Assembly: GCA_005502805.1 (NCBI GenBank)
Contig: SCMY01000004.1
Coordinates: 62,001 to 126,000 of the forward strand
Source: Rhizobiales bacterium 2SD
GTDB taxonomy: Bacteria; Pseudomonadota; Alphaproteobacteria; Rhizobiales; Beijerinckiaceae
Direction of reading: 5' to 3'
DNA length: 64,000 nucleotides
Below, piece by piece: positions 26,315 to 33,609 of this stretch (position 1 is its first letter; each line of letters opens with the position of its first letter). The notes beneath the pieces are model-generated. The model was not told the origin of the DNA. It saw only the letters and a list, made by a program, of their open reading frames with translations, and made no database searches. A program made the translations under genes and the position numbers.

Positions 26315-26869
26315 ATGGACGACATCGAGCCGGTTGAATCCGGTCGGCGCCTGCGGCAGGTTTGGATCAGTCATCCGGACCAGATCGAGTTTCTCATGAG
26401 CGACACCCGCCGTTTCCTGTGCGAGGCGATCGAGCTTGCGCATGTGAACCTGGACAATGGCGGGCGCCCTTTCGGAGCCGTCATCGTCAAGGACGGCGAG
26501 GTTGTGGCTCGCGGCGTCAACGAAATCCTGAGCACGAATGATCCCACCGCGCATGCGGAGCTGGTTGCCATCCGTTCCGCCAGCCGGACGTTTGGTTCGC
26601 CGGATCTCAGCGGCTGCGCGGTCTACGCCAGCGGGCATCCCTGCCCGATGTGCATGGCGGCGATGAGGCTGGCCGGAGTGGGCGAGGTCCACTACGCCTA
26701 CTCGAACGACGATGGTGCGCCATACGGCCTCTCGACCGCCGCCATCTATGCCGATCTGGCAAAGCCCTTCTCCGAACAGTCGATGACGATCCGCTACGAG
26801 CCGGTTCGTCTCCAGTCCGGCCTTGATCTCTACGAGGCATGGCAGCGCAAGCAGGCCGCCCGCAGCTGA
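26315..26869 (+). CDS. Nucleoside deaminase, cytidine/guanine deaminase superfamily
   Basis: This zinc-dependent deaminase hydrolyses an amino group from a purine or pyrimidine base. The 184-residue protein has the metal and proton-shuttle residues His80 and Glu82 (HAE) and the zinc cysteines Cys110 and Cys113 (PCPMC). The shape, with NGGRPFGAVIV upstream and a C-terminal YEAW, is closest to guanine deaminases of the GuaD type. A start at 26396 would remove 27 residues that are outside the conserved fold. It begins six bases after the membrane protein gene, so the two may be co-transcribed. Confidence 0.88.
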   Translation: MDDIEPVESGRRLRQVWISHPDQIEFLMSDTRRFLCEAIELAHVNLDNGGRPFGAVIVKDGEVVARGVNEILSTNDPTAHAELVAIRSASRTFGSPDLSGCAVYASGHPCPMCMAAMRLAGVGEVHYAYSNDDGAPYGLSTAAIYADLAKPFSEQSMTIRYEPVRLQSGLDLYEAWQRKQAARS

Positions 26870-27056
26870 GCCGGCCGTCACCGGCAAGGGCGCATATCGG
26901 CTCATCGTCGAGACATCGGAACCGGTCGCGATCATCCCGATTGACGAAAGGGGTTGATCGAGCGCGCGCTTCCGGTTGTCCTAAGGCCGAGCCGGGGGCG
27001 CTCGTCGCCCGGCGCCCTGGAATGCCGCGAACAAGCCGGCGACTTGGCGAGGAAGC

Positions 27057-27560
27057 ATGATGAGACAACAGCGTTTCGGGGTCGCGATGACCAGACTCTT
27101 CCCGATCGCCGCAGCGGCCGTTGGCCTGCCATTGCTCCTCGCCGGCTGCGGCGGCGGCGAAAGCCTTTCGTCCTCGGGGAGCAGCGCTGCGAGCGCACCG
27201 GCACCAGCCGGAATATCTCGCGACGCCTTGGTCGGCCGCTGGGGCATCGCCTCCTTCCACACCGAGAAGGACCGCAAGCGCACCGAGGCCGAGGCACGGG
27301 CCCAATGCAAGCAGCCTTACACGATCGCCAAGGGGCCGAACGACGGCGTGATGATGCACGTCGCCGACGACCCCAAACCCTATGAGCTCAGGCTGAAGGC
27401 GGCTGCGGGTGGCAAGAGCTATCTCGGTTTCGAAGCGCCGGCCGGAGACCCACAGGATCGCGAACTGATAGCGGTTTCGCAGAAGGAACTGGTGATGCGC
27501 TTCGTCGATCCCGATGCGCACCGCCGCTACGGCACTTTCATCTACGCTCGTTGCGGCTGA
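27057..27560 (+). CDS. Lipoprotein of unknown function
   Basis: The 167-residue product has a signal peptide ending in a lipobox LLAGC (cysteine near residue 30), followed by Gly/Ser-rich linker residues, so it is membrane-anchored. The rest is a small domain with AQCKQPYTIAKGPNDGVMMHV and FVDPDAHRRYGTFIYARCG. I do not recognise a named family. AGGA precedes the twin ATG codons. It ends 15 bases before the L,D-transpeptidase gene, so the two probably share a transcript and act at the cell wall. Confidence 0.8.
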   Translation: MMRQQRFGVAMTRLFPIAAAAVGLPLLLAGCGGGESLSSSGSSAASAPAPAGISRDALVGRWGIASFHTEKDRKRTEAEARAQCKQPYTIAKGPNDGVMMHVADDPKPYELRLKAAAGGKSYLGFEAPAGDPQDRELIAVSQKELVMRFVDPDAHRRYGTFIYARCG

Positions 27561-27575
27561 GCGGAGGCGTTTCCC

Positions 27576-28202
27576 ATGAACACCATTCGCACTGCCCTGC
27601 GCAACCTGCTCGCCTGCGGGCTGGCTGCACCGCTCTTCGTCCTGCCGGGCGCCGCCCAGCCACGCCCGCCCGCGGCCATGCAGGAGACCATGGATATTGG
27701 CGACGAGCCCGGCCGCGTCTCGACCGAGGAGGTCAGTATCAGCGAAGGGCCCTATGCCCGCCAGATGGTGCTGTTCCGCTCGAACGAAGCCCCGGGCACC
27801 GTCGTGATCCATTCAGCCGAGCGCTTCCTCTACGTGGTCCAGGGCAATGGCCGTGCCCTGCGCTATGGCATCGGCGTCGGCCGCGAGGGCTTCACCTGGT
27901 CCGGCCAGGTCCAGGTCAGCCGCAAGGCCGAGTGGCCGGATTGGCGTCCGCCGCCGGACATGCTGCAGCGCCAGCCTTATCTGCCGCGCTTCATGGCCGG
28001 CGGCCCCGGCAATCCGATGGGCGCGCGCGCGCTCTATCTCGGCTCGACCGTCTTCCGGGTCCACGGCACCAATCAGCCCGAGACGATCGGTCAGGCGATC
28101 TCATCGGGCTGTTTCCGCCTCGCCAATGGCGACATCGTCGATCTCTACGACCGCGTCCCAGTCGGGACCAAGGTCATCATCCGCCACAAGGCCACGCTGT
28201 GA
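27576..28202 (+). CDS. L,D-transpeptidase (YkuD domain)
   Basis: The enzyme makes 3-3 peptidoglycan cross-links or attaches proteins to peptidoglycan in the periplasm. It has 208 residues, a signal peptide (about residues 1-28, ending GAAQ), and a C-terminal YkuD domain with His163 in HGTNQPETIG and catalytic Cys179 and Arg181 in SSGCFRLANGD. Rhizobiales have many such enzymes. It sits 15 bases after a lipoprotein gene and 43 bases before a solute-binding protein gene. Confidence 0.93.
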   Translation: MNTIRTALRNLLACGLAAPLFVLPGAAQPRPPAAMQETMDIGDEPGRVSTEEVSISEGPYARQMVLFRSNEAPGTVVIHSAERFLYVVQGNGRALRYGIGVGREGFTWSGQVQVSRKAEWPDWRPPPDMLQRQPYLPRFMAGGPGNPMGARALYLGSTVFRVHGTNQPETIGQAISSGCFRLANGDIVDLYDRVPVGTKVIIRHKATL

Positions 28203-28245
28203 CCGGCCCTGCCGCGTCCGCCGACATCCGGGAGGGAGGAGCGCC

Positions 28246-29280
28246 ATGAAGGCCTCGCAGATTTGTTCGTGCAATCTCGGTCTCGCCGCTTTCGGCTTGC
28301 TGGCGAGCCTGTCCACGACTCCCGCCGTCGCCGGGACGCTCGATACGGTCAAGCAACGCGGTACGCTGCAATGCGGCGTCAGCGAAGGCGTAGCGGGCTT
28401 CTCCGACAAGGACGCCCAGGGCAATTGGCAAGGCTTCGATGTCGACTTCTGCCGCGCGGTCGCGGCCGTAGTTCTCGGCGACAGGGGCAAGGTCGCCTTC
28501 ACGCCGCTCTCGGCCAGCGAGCGTTTCGATGCGCTGAAGGGCAACAAGGTCGATCTGCTGGCGCGCAACTCGACCTGGACGCTCGGACGCGAGGCGCAGC
28601 TCGGCCTCGCCTTCGCCGGCATCACCTATCATGACGGCCAGGGCTTCCTGGCGAAGCGCACGCTCAAGGTCGATACGGCTCTCTCGCTAGACAAGGCGAA
28701 GATCTGCGTCGAGGCCGGCACGACGACGCAGCTCAACCTTGCCGATTTCTTCAAGGCCAACTCGATGACCTACGAGGAGAAGGTCTATCCGAGCGCGGCG
28801 GACGCCTTCTCCGCCTTCGAGGGTGGGCAGTGCGATGTGCTGACCCGCGACCAGTCGGCGCTGCATGGCGAGCGGCTCAAGCTGGCCAAGCCGGCCGAGG
28901 CGATCGTGCTGCCGGATGTGATCTCGAAGGAGCCGCTGGGGCCGGTGGTGCGCAGCGACGACTTCCCCTGGTTCACGGTGGTGAAATGGGTAAATTTTGC
29001 GCTGGTCAATGCCGAGGAACTCGGCGTCTCCAGCGCCAATCTCGACGAGGCGCTCAAGTCGCAGAAACCGGATGTGCGCCGCTTCACCGGGGCCGAGGGT
29101 GACTTCGGCAAGGCGCTCGGTCTCGAGGCCGACTGGGCGGTCCGGGCGATCAAAGCAAGCGGCAACTATGCCGAGATCTACGAGCGCAACCTCGGCACGG
29201 GCTCGAAGCTCGGCATCCCGCGCGGGCTCAACCAGCTCTGGAGCATGGGTGGCGTGCTCTATGCCCCACCCCTGCGATGA
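28246..29280 (+). CDS. Amino-acid ABC transporter substrate-binding protein, AapJ-like, without permease genes
   Basis: This periplasmic solute-binding protein (family 3) has 344 residues, a signal peptide ending near TPAVAG, and the typical LDTVKQRGTLQCGVSEGVAGFS opening of general L-amino acid binding proteins. It then carries QGFDVDFCRAVAAVVLG. The start is set by GGAGGGAGGA just upstream. No permease or ATPase gene lies beside it, so it must serve a transporter encoded elsewhere, or a sensory role. Confidence 0.9.
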   Translation: MKASQICSCNLGLAAFGLLASLSTTPAVAGTLDTVKQRGTLQCGVSEGVAGFSDKDAQGNWQGFDVDFCRAVAAVVLGDRGKVAFTPLSASERFDALKGNKVDLLARNSTWTLGREAQLGLAFAGITYHDGQGFLAKRTLKVDTALSLDKAKICVEAGTTTQLNLADFFKANSMTYEEKVYPSAADAFSAFEGGQCDVLTRDQSALHGERLKLAKPAEAIVLPDVISKEPLGPVVRSDDFPWFTVVKWVNFALVNAEELGVSSANLDEALKSQKPDVRRFTGAEGDFGKALGLEADWAVRAIKASGNYAEIYERNLGTGSKLGIPRGLNQLWSMGGVLYAPPLR

Positions 29281-29630
29281 GGCTTCGAGCAATCGGCTGC
29301 GGGCGAACCTCGGTTCCCCTCGTCGGCAGCGAGGGGAACCATACGCTCTGAACGATCACGACTGCAGCGCCGGGCGCTCGCAGCTGTCCGCGCCATCGAC
29401 GCAGCGCTCTGGTCCACAGCGCTTCCGAGCCTGCCGGACCGAACTCGGAGAGAGAATCCAAGCCTGATGCCGATGATGCGCTCGCGCTGCGCTGATACGA
29501 AAGGCTCTTCCGGCAGCAGCTTGCCAATTCGAGACGCCGATGCCCTAATCCCGTGATCGCTCGGCGATCGCCGCCGATGCCCACCGACCGGCCGCCAAGA
29601 GCCGGGCACAATTCTCAGGGAGGTCATCTT
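29281..29630. other. 350-base intergenic region with one hairpin
   Basis: This gap separates two unrelated solute-binding protein genes. It holds the inverted repeat at 29312-29340 near its left end and the AGGGAGGT ribosome site of the next gene at its right end. I saw no convincing small gene or RNA in between. A promoter for the downstream gene must lie here, but no strong -35/-10 pair stands out. Confidence 0.6.
29312..29340. terminator. 11-bp inverted repeat, possible terminator
   Basis: GGTTCCCCTCG (29312-29322) and CGAGGGGAACC (29330-29340) pair perfectly around a seven-base loop, 32 bases after the AapJ-like stop. The stem is strong, but no T-rich run follows, so Rho-independent termination is uncertain. 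It could instead protect the 3' end of the transcript. Confidence 0.5.
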
Positions 29631-30611
29631 ATGTCGAAAACCGGATGGTTCGGCGCCTTGGCGCTCGCGGCGCTGGCGCAGATCGTCCCGGCTGCGCCGG
29701 CCTATGCCCAATCCTGGCCGCAGCGGCCGGTCAGCTTCATCGTGCCGTTCCCGGCCGGCGGCGGCACCGACGCCTTCGCCCGCCCCCTCGCCGCCCAGCT
29801 CGAGCAGCAGCTCGGCCAGCGCATCCTGATCGACAACCGCGGCGGCGCCGGCGGCACGGTCGGCGCTTCGGCCGCCTCGAAGGCGACACCCGACGGCTAC
29901 ACCTTCTTCATCGGCGCCGCGCACCACGCCATCGCGCCGGCGCTCTATCCCAAGCTCGACTACAACATCCAGACCGACTTCATCCCGATCGGCGTGATCG
30001 CCCAGCCACCGCAGGTCGTGGTCGTCCATCCCGGCAAGGTCCAGGCCAAAACCCTCGCCGAGCTCATCGACTTCGCCAAGAAGAATCCCGACAAGCTGAA
30101 TTACGGCTCGGCCGGCAACGGCACGACGCACCATCTCGCCGGCGAATTGTTCAAGCTCACCACCAAGGTGAACCTGACCCATGTGCCCTATCGCGGCGCC
30201 GGCCCGCTGATGCAGGATCTCGTCGCCGGTCAGGTCGACCTCGCTTTCGATGGCCTCGGCTCCTCGGCCGCGCAGATCTCCAGCGGCACGCTGCGGGCGC
30301 TCGCCGTCGCGGCACCCAAGCGCGCCAGCGCCTTCCCCGATGTCCCGACCACGGCCGAAGCTGGCGTGCCGGGCTACGAGGTCTCGACCTGGTATGCGAT
30401 GTGGGCGCCAAAGAACACGCCGCCGGAGATCGTCGCGAAGATGACGGCTGAAGTGCAGAAGGCGCTGGCTTCGCCGATGGTAACCGCGGCCTGGGCCAAG
30501 AACGGTTCGGAGATTCCGAACCTCTACGGCCCGGCTTTCGGTGACTTCGTCAAGGCCGAGGTCGCGCGTTGGGGCAAGGTCGTGACCGACGCCAACGTCA
30601 AGCCGGATTGA
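29631..30611 (+). CDS. Tripartite tricarboxylate transporter substrate-binding protein (Bug family)
   Basis: Bug proteins are periplasmic receptors for carboxylates, mostly serving TctAB-type carriers. The product has 326 residues, a signal peptide ending AYAQS, and the family pattern WPQRPVSFIVPFPAGGGTDAFAR, followed by DNRGGAGGTVGA and HVPYRGAGPLMQDL. AGGGAGGT lies eight bases before the ATG. No tctA or tctB is present, as is common for the large Bug families. Its last 14 bases overlap the convergent recX end. Confidence 0.93.
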   Translation: MSKTGWFGALALAALAQIVPAAPAYAQSWPQRPVSFIVPFPAGGGTDAFARPLAAQLEQQLGQRILIDNRGGAGGTVGASAASKATPDGYTFFIGAAHHAIAPALYPKLDYNIQTDFIPIGVIAQPPQVVVVHPGKVQAKTLAELIDFAKKNPDKLNYGSAGNGTTHHLAGELFKLTTKVNLTHVPYRGAGPLMQDLVAGQVDLAFDGLGSSAAQISSGTLRALAVAAPKRASAFPDVPTTAEAGVPGYEVSTWYAMWAPKNTPPEIVAKMTAEVQKALASPMVTAAWAKNGSEIPNLYGPAFGDFVKAEVARWGKVVTDANVKPD

Positions 30612-31194
30612 GCTGAACTGCCCCGCCCTCGCCCGCATCGTCGATCACGGTGCGGGCGACCGTCAGGCTAAATCCTGCACGGGCCAGTGCTGCGATATGC
30701 TTCTGGCGCTGTTCGGCTCGGTCACCTCGACTCCACGGGCCAAGGCGTTTGCGCTTGGCAGCAATGCGCGCAGCCTCCAGCTCAACGTCGTCGTTCGCGG
30801 CAGCCACTTCGGCGACCAGCGCGCGCTCCACGCCCTTGGCCGCGAGCCCGGCCGCCACGGCGCGCGCCGATCGCCCCTTGCGACGAAGGCTCTGAGCCTT
30901 AGCCTCCGCGAAGCGACGGTCGTCGACGAGACCGGAGGCGACACAGGCCGCGACGATCTCGTCGACAGCCGCCCGGAACAGCTGTGGGTCGAGGCCATGG
31001 TGCCGGCAGCTGCGCTCGACCTTGCGCAGCAGGACGCGCTGCAATTGCGCCGCCGGCACCGAATAGCGCTCAAGGTAGTACAGGGCCGCGCGCCGCAGAT
31101 GAGCCACGTCGACCAGCCTCGGTGCCGGCCGCTCTCCCGCTGCCGCTCCTCTATCCTGTTCCGACGGCAAACTAGTCGAACCTCGGCTTGCCAC
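30598..31194 (-). CDS. recX: Recombination regulator RecX
   Basis: RecX binds RecA filaments and modulates recombination and SOS induction. The 198-residue protein has the tandem three-helix repeats of the family (ALYYLERYSVPAAQLQRVLLRKVER and VDDRRFAEAKAQSLRRKGRSARAV are diagnostic segments). Its start overlaps the end of arfB by 23 bases, so it is probably translated from the same message. No recA lies in the window. Its end overlaps the Bug gene on the other strand by 14 bases. Confidence 0.88.
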   Translation of the reverse strand: MASRGSTSLPSEQDRGAAAGERPAPRLVDVAHLRRAALYYLERYSVPAAQLQRVLLRKVERSCRHHGLDPQLFRAAVDEIVAACVASGLVDDRRFAEAKAQSLRRKGRSARAVAAGLAAKGVERALVAEVAAANDDVELEAARIAAKRKRLGPWSRGDRAEQRQKHIAALARAGFSLTVARTVIDDAGEGGAVQLNPA

Positions 31195-31591
31195 GGGTCG
31201 ACTTGACCGAGGAACGCTTCTCCTTCGAGGCCAGGCGCCGCTCCTTCGAGGCCTTGGTCGGCTTGGTCGGCCGCCGGACCTTCGGCCGCACCGCGGCCTG
31301 CCGGATCAGCTCCAGAAGCCGCGCCAGAGCTTCCTCGCGGTTGCGGTTCTGGCTGCGATGCTCCTGCGCCGTGATGACGATGACGCCGTCTTGCGTCAGC
31401 CGGCTGCCTGCAAGCTTCATCAGGCGGATCGCGACCTCGTTCGGCAGCGAGGTCGAGCGGCGGGCGTCGAACCGCAACTCGACGGCGGTGGAGACCTTGT
31501 TGACGTTCTGCCCGCCCGGGCCGGAGGCGCGCACGAAACTCTCCTCGATCTCGCCTTCGTCGATCGTGATGGACGGGGTGACTTGAATCAT
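31172..31591 (-). CDS. arfB: Ribosome rescue hydrolase ArfB
   Basis: ArfB frees ribosomes stalled without a stop codon by hydrolysing peptidyl-tRNA. The 139-residue protein has the release-factor-like domain with the catalytic GGQ at residues 26-28 (ASGPGGQNVNKVSTAVELRF) and the long lysine/arginine-rich C-terminal tail that enters the empty mRNA channel. Both are intact. The start is 37 bases from the divergent mazG start, so the two share a very short promoter region. recX follows with a 23-base overlap. Confidence 0.93.
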   Translation of the reverse strand: MIQVTPSITIDEGEIEESFVRASGPGGQNVNKVSTAVELRFDARRSTSLPNEVAIRLMKLAGSRLTQDGVIVITAQEHRSQNRNREEALARLLELIRQAAVRPKVRRPTKPTKASKERRLASKEKRSSVKSTRGKPRFD

Positions 31592-31628
31592 GGGAGGACG
31601 CTACCCCAACCTAGGGAGAATTGCAGCG

Positions 31629-32465
31629 ATGAAGCCTTCGCGTGACATCGAGCGCCTGATCGAAATCATGGCGGCGCTGCGCACGCCCGGCACGGGTTGC
31701 CCCTGGGATCTCGAGCAGAACTTCGCCTCGATCGCGCCTTACACCGTTGAAGAAGCCTACGAGGTCGCCGATGCGATCGCACGTGGCGATCTCGTCGACC
31801 TCAAGGACGAACTCGGCGACCTCCTGCTCCAGGTGGTCTTCCATGCGCAGATGGCGCGGGAGCAGGGCAGTTTTGCCTTCCCTGACGTTGTGGAGGCGAT
31901 CACCACCAAGCTGATCCGCCGCCATCCGCACGTCTTTGGCGATGCCCAGGACCTGTCACCGGCAGAGGTCAAGGCGCTGTGGGGGCAGATCAAGGCTCAG
32001 GAGAAAGCTGACAAGGCGCGGGCGCGAGCCGAAGCCGGCCTGCCCGAGCAAGCCGACGCCAAGGGCGTGCTCGCCGGCGTGCCAACCACCCTTCCCTCGC
32101 TGACCCGAGCCTGGAAGCTCCAGGCCAAGGCCTCGACCATCGGCTTCGACTGGAACGACGCCCGGCTGGTGCTGGACAAGATCCGCGAAGAGACCGCAGA
32201 GATCGAGGAAGCGCTCGCAGGCGGAGACAAAGCTGCGATCAAGGAGGAGATCGGCGATCTGCTCTTCGTGGTCGCCAATCTCGCCCGTCATGTCGACGCC
32301 GATCCCGAAGCTTGCCTCACGGCAGCGAACGCCAAGTTCGAGCGCCGCTTCGCCGGCATCGAGGCGGCGCTCGAAAACGAAGGGCGCACGGCGAGCGATG
32401 CCACGCTCGCCGAGCTCGAGGCGCTCTGGCAGCAGGTCAAGCGCAACGAGCGCGCCGCGTCCTGA
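31629..32465 (+). CDS. mazG: Nucleoside triphosphate pyrophosphohydrolase MazG
   Basis: MazG hydrolyses NTPs to NMPs and pyrophosphate and helps clear damaged or excess nucleotides. The 278-residue protein holds two MazG domains, each with the metal-binding EExxE and DExxD pattern: EEAYEVADAI with DELGDLLLQVVFH, then EETAEIEEAL with EEIGDLLFVVANLARH. The chosen ATG follows AGGGAG; a start at 31590 would add 13 residues. It is 37 bases from the divergent arfB. Confidence 0.93.
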   Translation: MKPSRDIERLIEIMAALRTPGTGCPWDLEQNFASIAPYTVEEAYEVADAIARGDLVDLKDELGDLLLQVVFHAQMAREQGSFAFPDVVEAITTKLIRRHPHVFGDAQDLSPAEVKALWGQIKAQEKADKARARAEAGLPEQADAKGVLAGVPTTLPSLTRAWKLQAKASTIGFDWNDARLVLDKIREETAEIEEALAGGDKAAIKEEIGDLLFVVANLARHVDADPEACLTAANAKFERRFAGIEAALENEGRTASDATLAELEALWQQVKRNERAAS

Positions 32466-32475
32466 CCAAATGAAA

Positions 32476-32498
32476 ACGCCGGGCGCTAGGCCCGGCGT
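32476..32498 (-). terminator. Rho-independent terminator of the IalB gene
   Basis: ACGCCGGGC (32476-32484) and GCCCGGCGT (32490-32498) form a perfect 9-bp stem with a five-base loop. On the minus strand the stem is followed by a T-rich tract (TTTTCATTT), the classic layout, 27 bases past the IalB stop. It may also slow transcription arriving from mazG on the plus strand. Confidence 0.8.
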
Positions 32499-32525
32499 CG
32501 GATCGTCGTCTCGCTTGATCGCGGA

Positions 32526-33371
32526 TCAGGGCTTCGGAGCAGGGGCAGGTGCCGCGCCCGGCGTGGGAGCTCCGCCCGGGGCCGGTAGAGTGCCCGGCGC
32601 CGGCGCCGTGCCGGGGGTTGCGTCGGCTGCGCCGCCGCCGAGGCGCTTGCGCAGTTCTTCCTGACGCTTCGCGAGCTCGTCCTGCAGCGCCTTCTGCTGC
32701 TCTTCCAGCACCTTCGGATCGATCGGCGCGCCGTCGAAGCCCTTGGCGAAGTCCGCGAGCGGAATGCTGAAGGAGACCTCGCGGGCAGCCTGGTTCTGAA
32801 CGCTGACGTTGAGGTTGGTGCCCTTCTTCATCGCATTGATGAAATCGTCCTTCACCTGCGCTTCGGCGAAGCAGCCGTTCGGGAAGCAGACCGCATAGCG
32901 CCCCCCCGTCGGCTGCGCCGTATCCACGCCGAAGCGGATGCCGGGCTGCAGCAGCAGGCCGAGCGGCATCAGGAAGCGCACGATCTTGTTCGGGTCGCCC
33001 TTGACGTCATAGACCGCGACGGCGAGCACCGGCTGCCCCTGATCCGAGACGAAGTCGCGGGTGGTGTAGCAGATTTCCTTGTTGGCGGCCTGGTCCTTGC
33101 CGCAGACCTTGGTCCAGGTCGTCTGCGAGGGTTCGGGCTTGACCTGCACGACGGTCGGGCCGGTCTGAGCGGCCTGGCCCTGAGCCGGCTGCTGCGCCGG
33201 GGCGGGAGCGGGCTGCGCCGGGCGGCTCGGAGCCGGACGCGGCTGCGCCTGCTGCGCGCTGGCGGCGAGGGGAGCGAGAGCGACGGCGGCGCCAAGCACG
33301 AGCGCGAGGCTGCGGACCGTGCTCTTCGCGGTGACGCCCTGGCTCTTGGACAGGCGGGTCGAAGCTGACAT
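32526..33371 (-). CDS. Invasion-associated locus B (IalB) family protein
   Basis: IalB proteins are exported proteins of Rhizobiales, first tied to erythrocyte invasion in Bartonella; their general function is unclear. The 281-residue product has a signal peptide (ending ASAQQ), a Pro/Ala/Gln-rich stretch, then the IalB domain (TTWTKVCGKDQ, then FVSDQGQPVLAVAVYD and CFPNGCFAEAQV). A short charged coiled-coil-like segment and a Pro/Gly/Ala tail end the protein. The ATG at 33371 has AGGA eight bases upstream. Confidence 0.9.
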   Translation of the reverse strand: MSASTRLSKSQGVTAKSTVRSLALVLGAAVALAPLAASAQQAQPRPAPSRPAQPAPAPAQQPAQGQAAQTGPTVVQVKPEPSQTTWTKVCGKDQAANKEICYTTRDFVSDQGQPVLAVAVYDVKGDPNKIVRFLMPLGLLLQPGIRFGVDTAQPTGGRYAVCFPNGCFAEAQVKDDFINAMKKGTNLNVSVQNQAAREVSFSIPLADFAKGFDGAPIDPKVLEEQQKALQDELAKRQEELRKRLGGGAADATPGTAPAPGTLPAPGGAPTPGAAPAPAPKP

Positions 33372-33609
33372 CTGCGGTTCCTTGACCATGAAACTGGTTC
33401 GGCTGCCGTATTCGGCGGCGTGCATCACCCAAGGCTCAACCGGCAAGGTGCCGGAGCCGGTGGCGGCGTGAGCACATCAGGCGCGATTGCGGCGTTTGGA
33501 TGACGCCCGGCCTGCGTTTAGCGAGTTCCGTCGCAGGTTTCCAGCCCGAAGAGCGCGACGCGACAAGTTTGATCGCATGTTATCCTGCGGCAGGGAATCA
33601 GTTTCGAGC

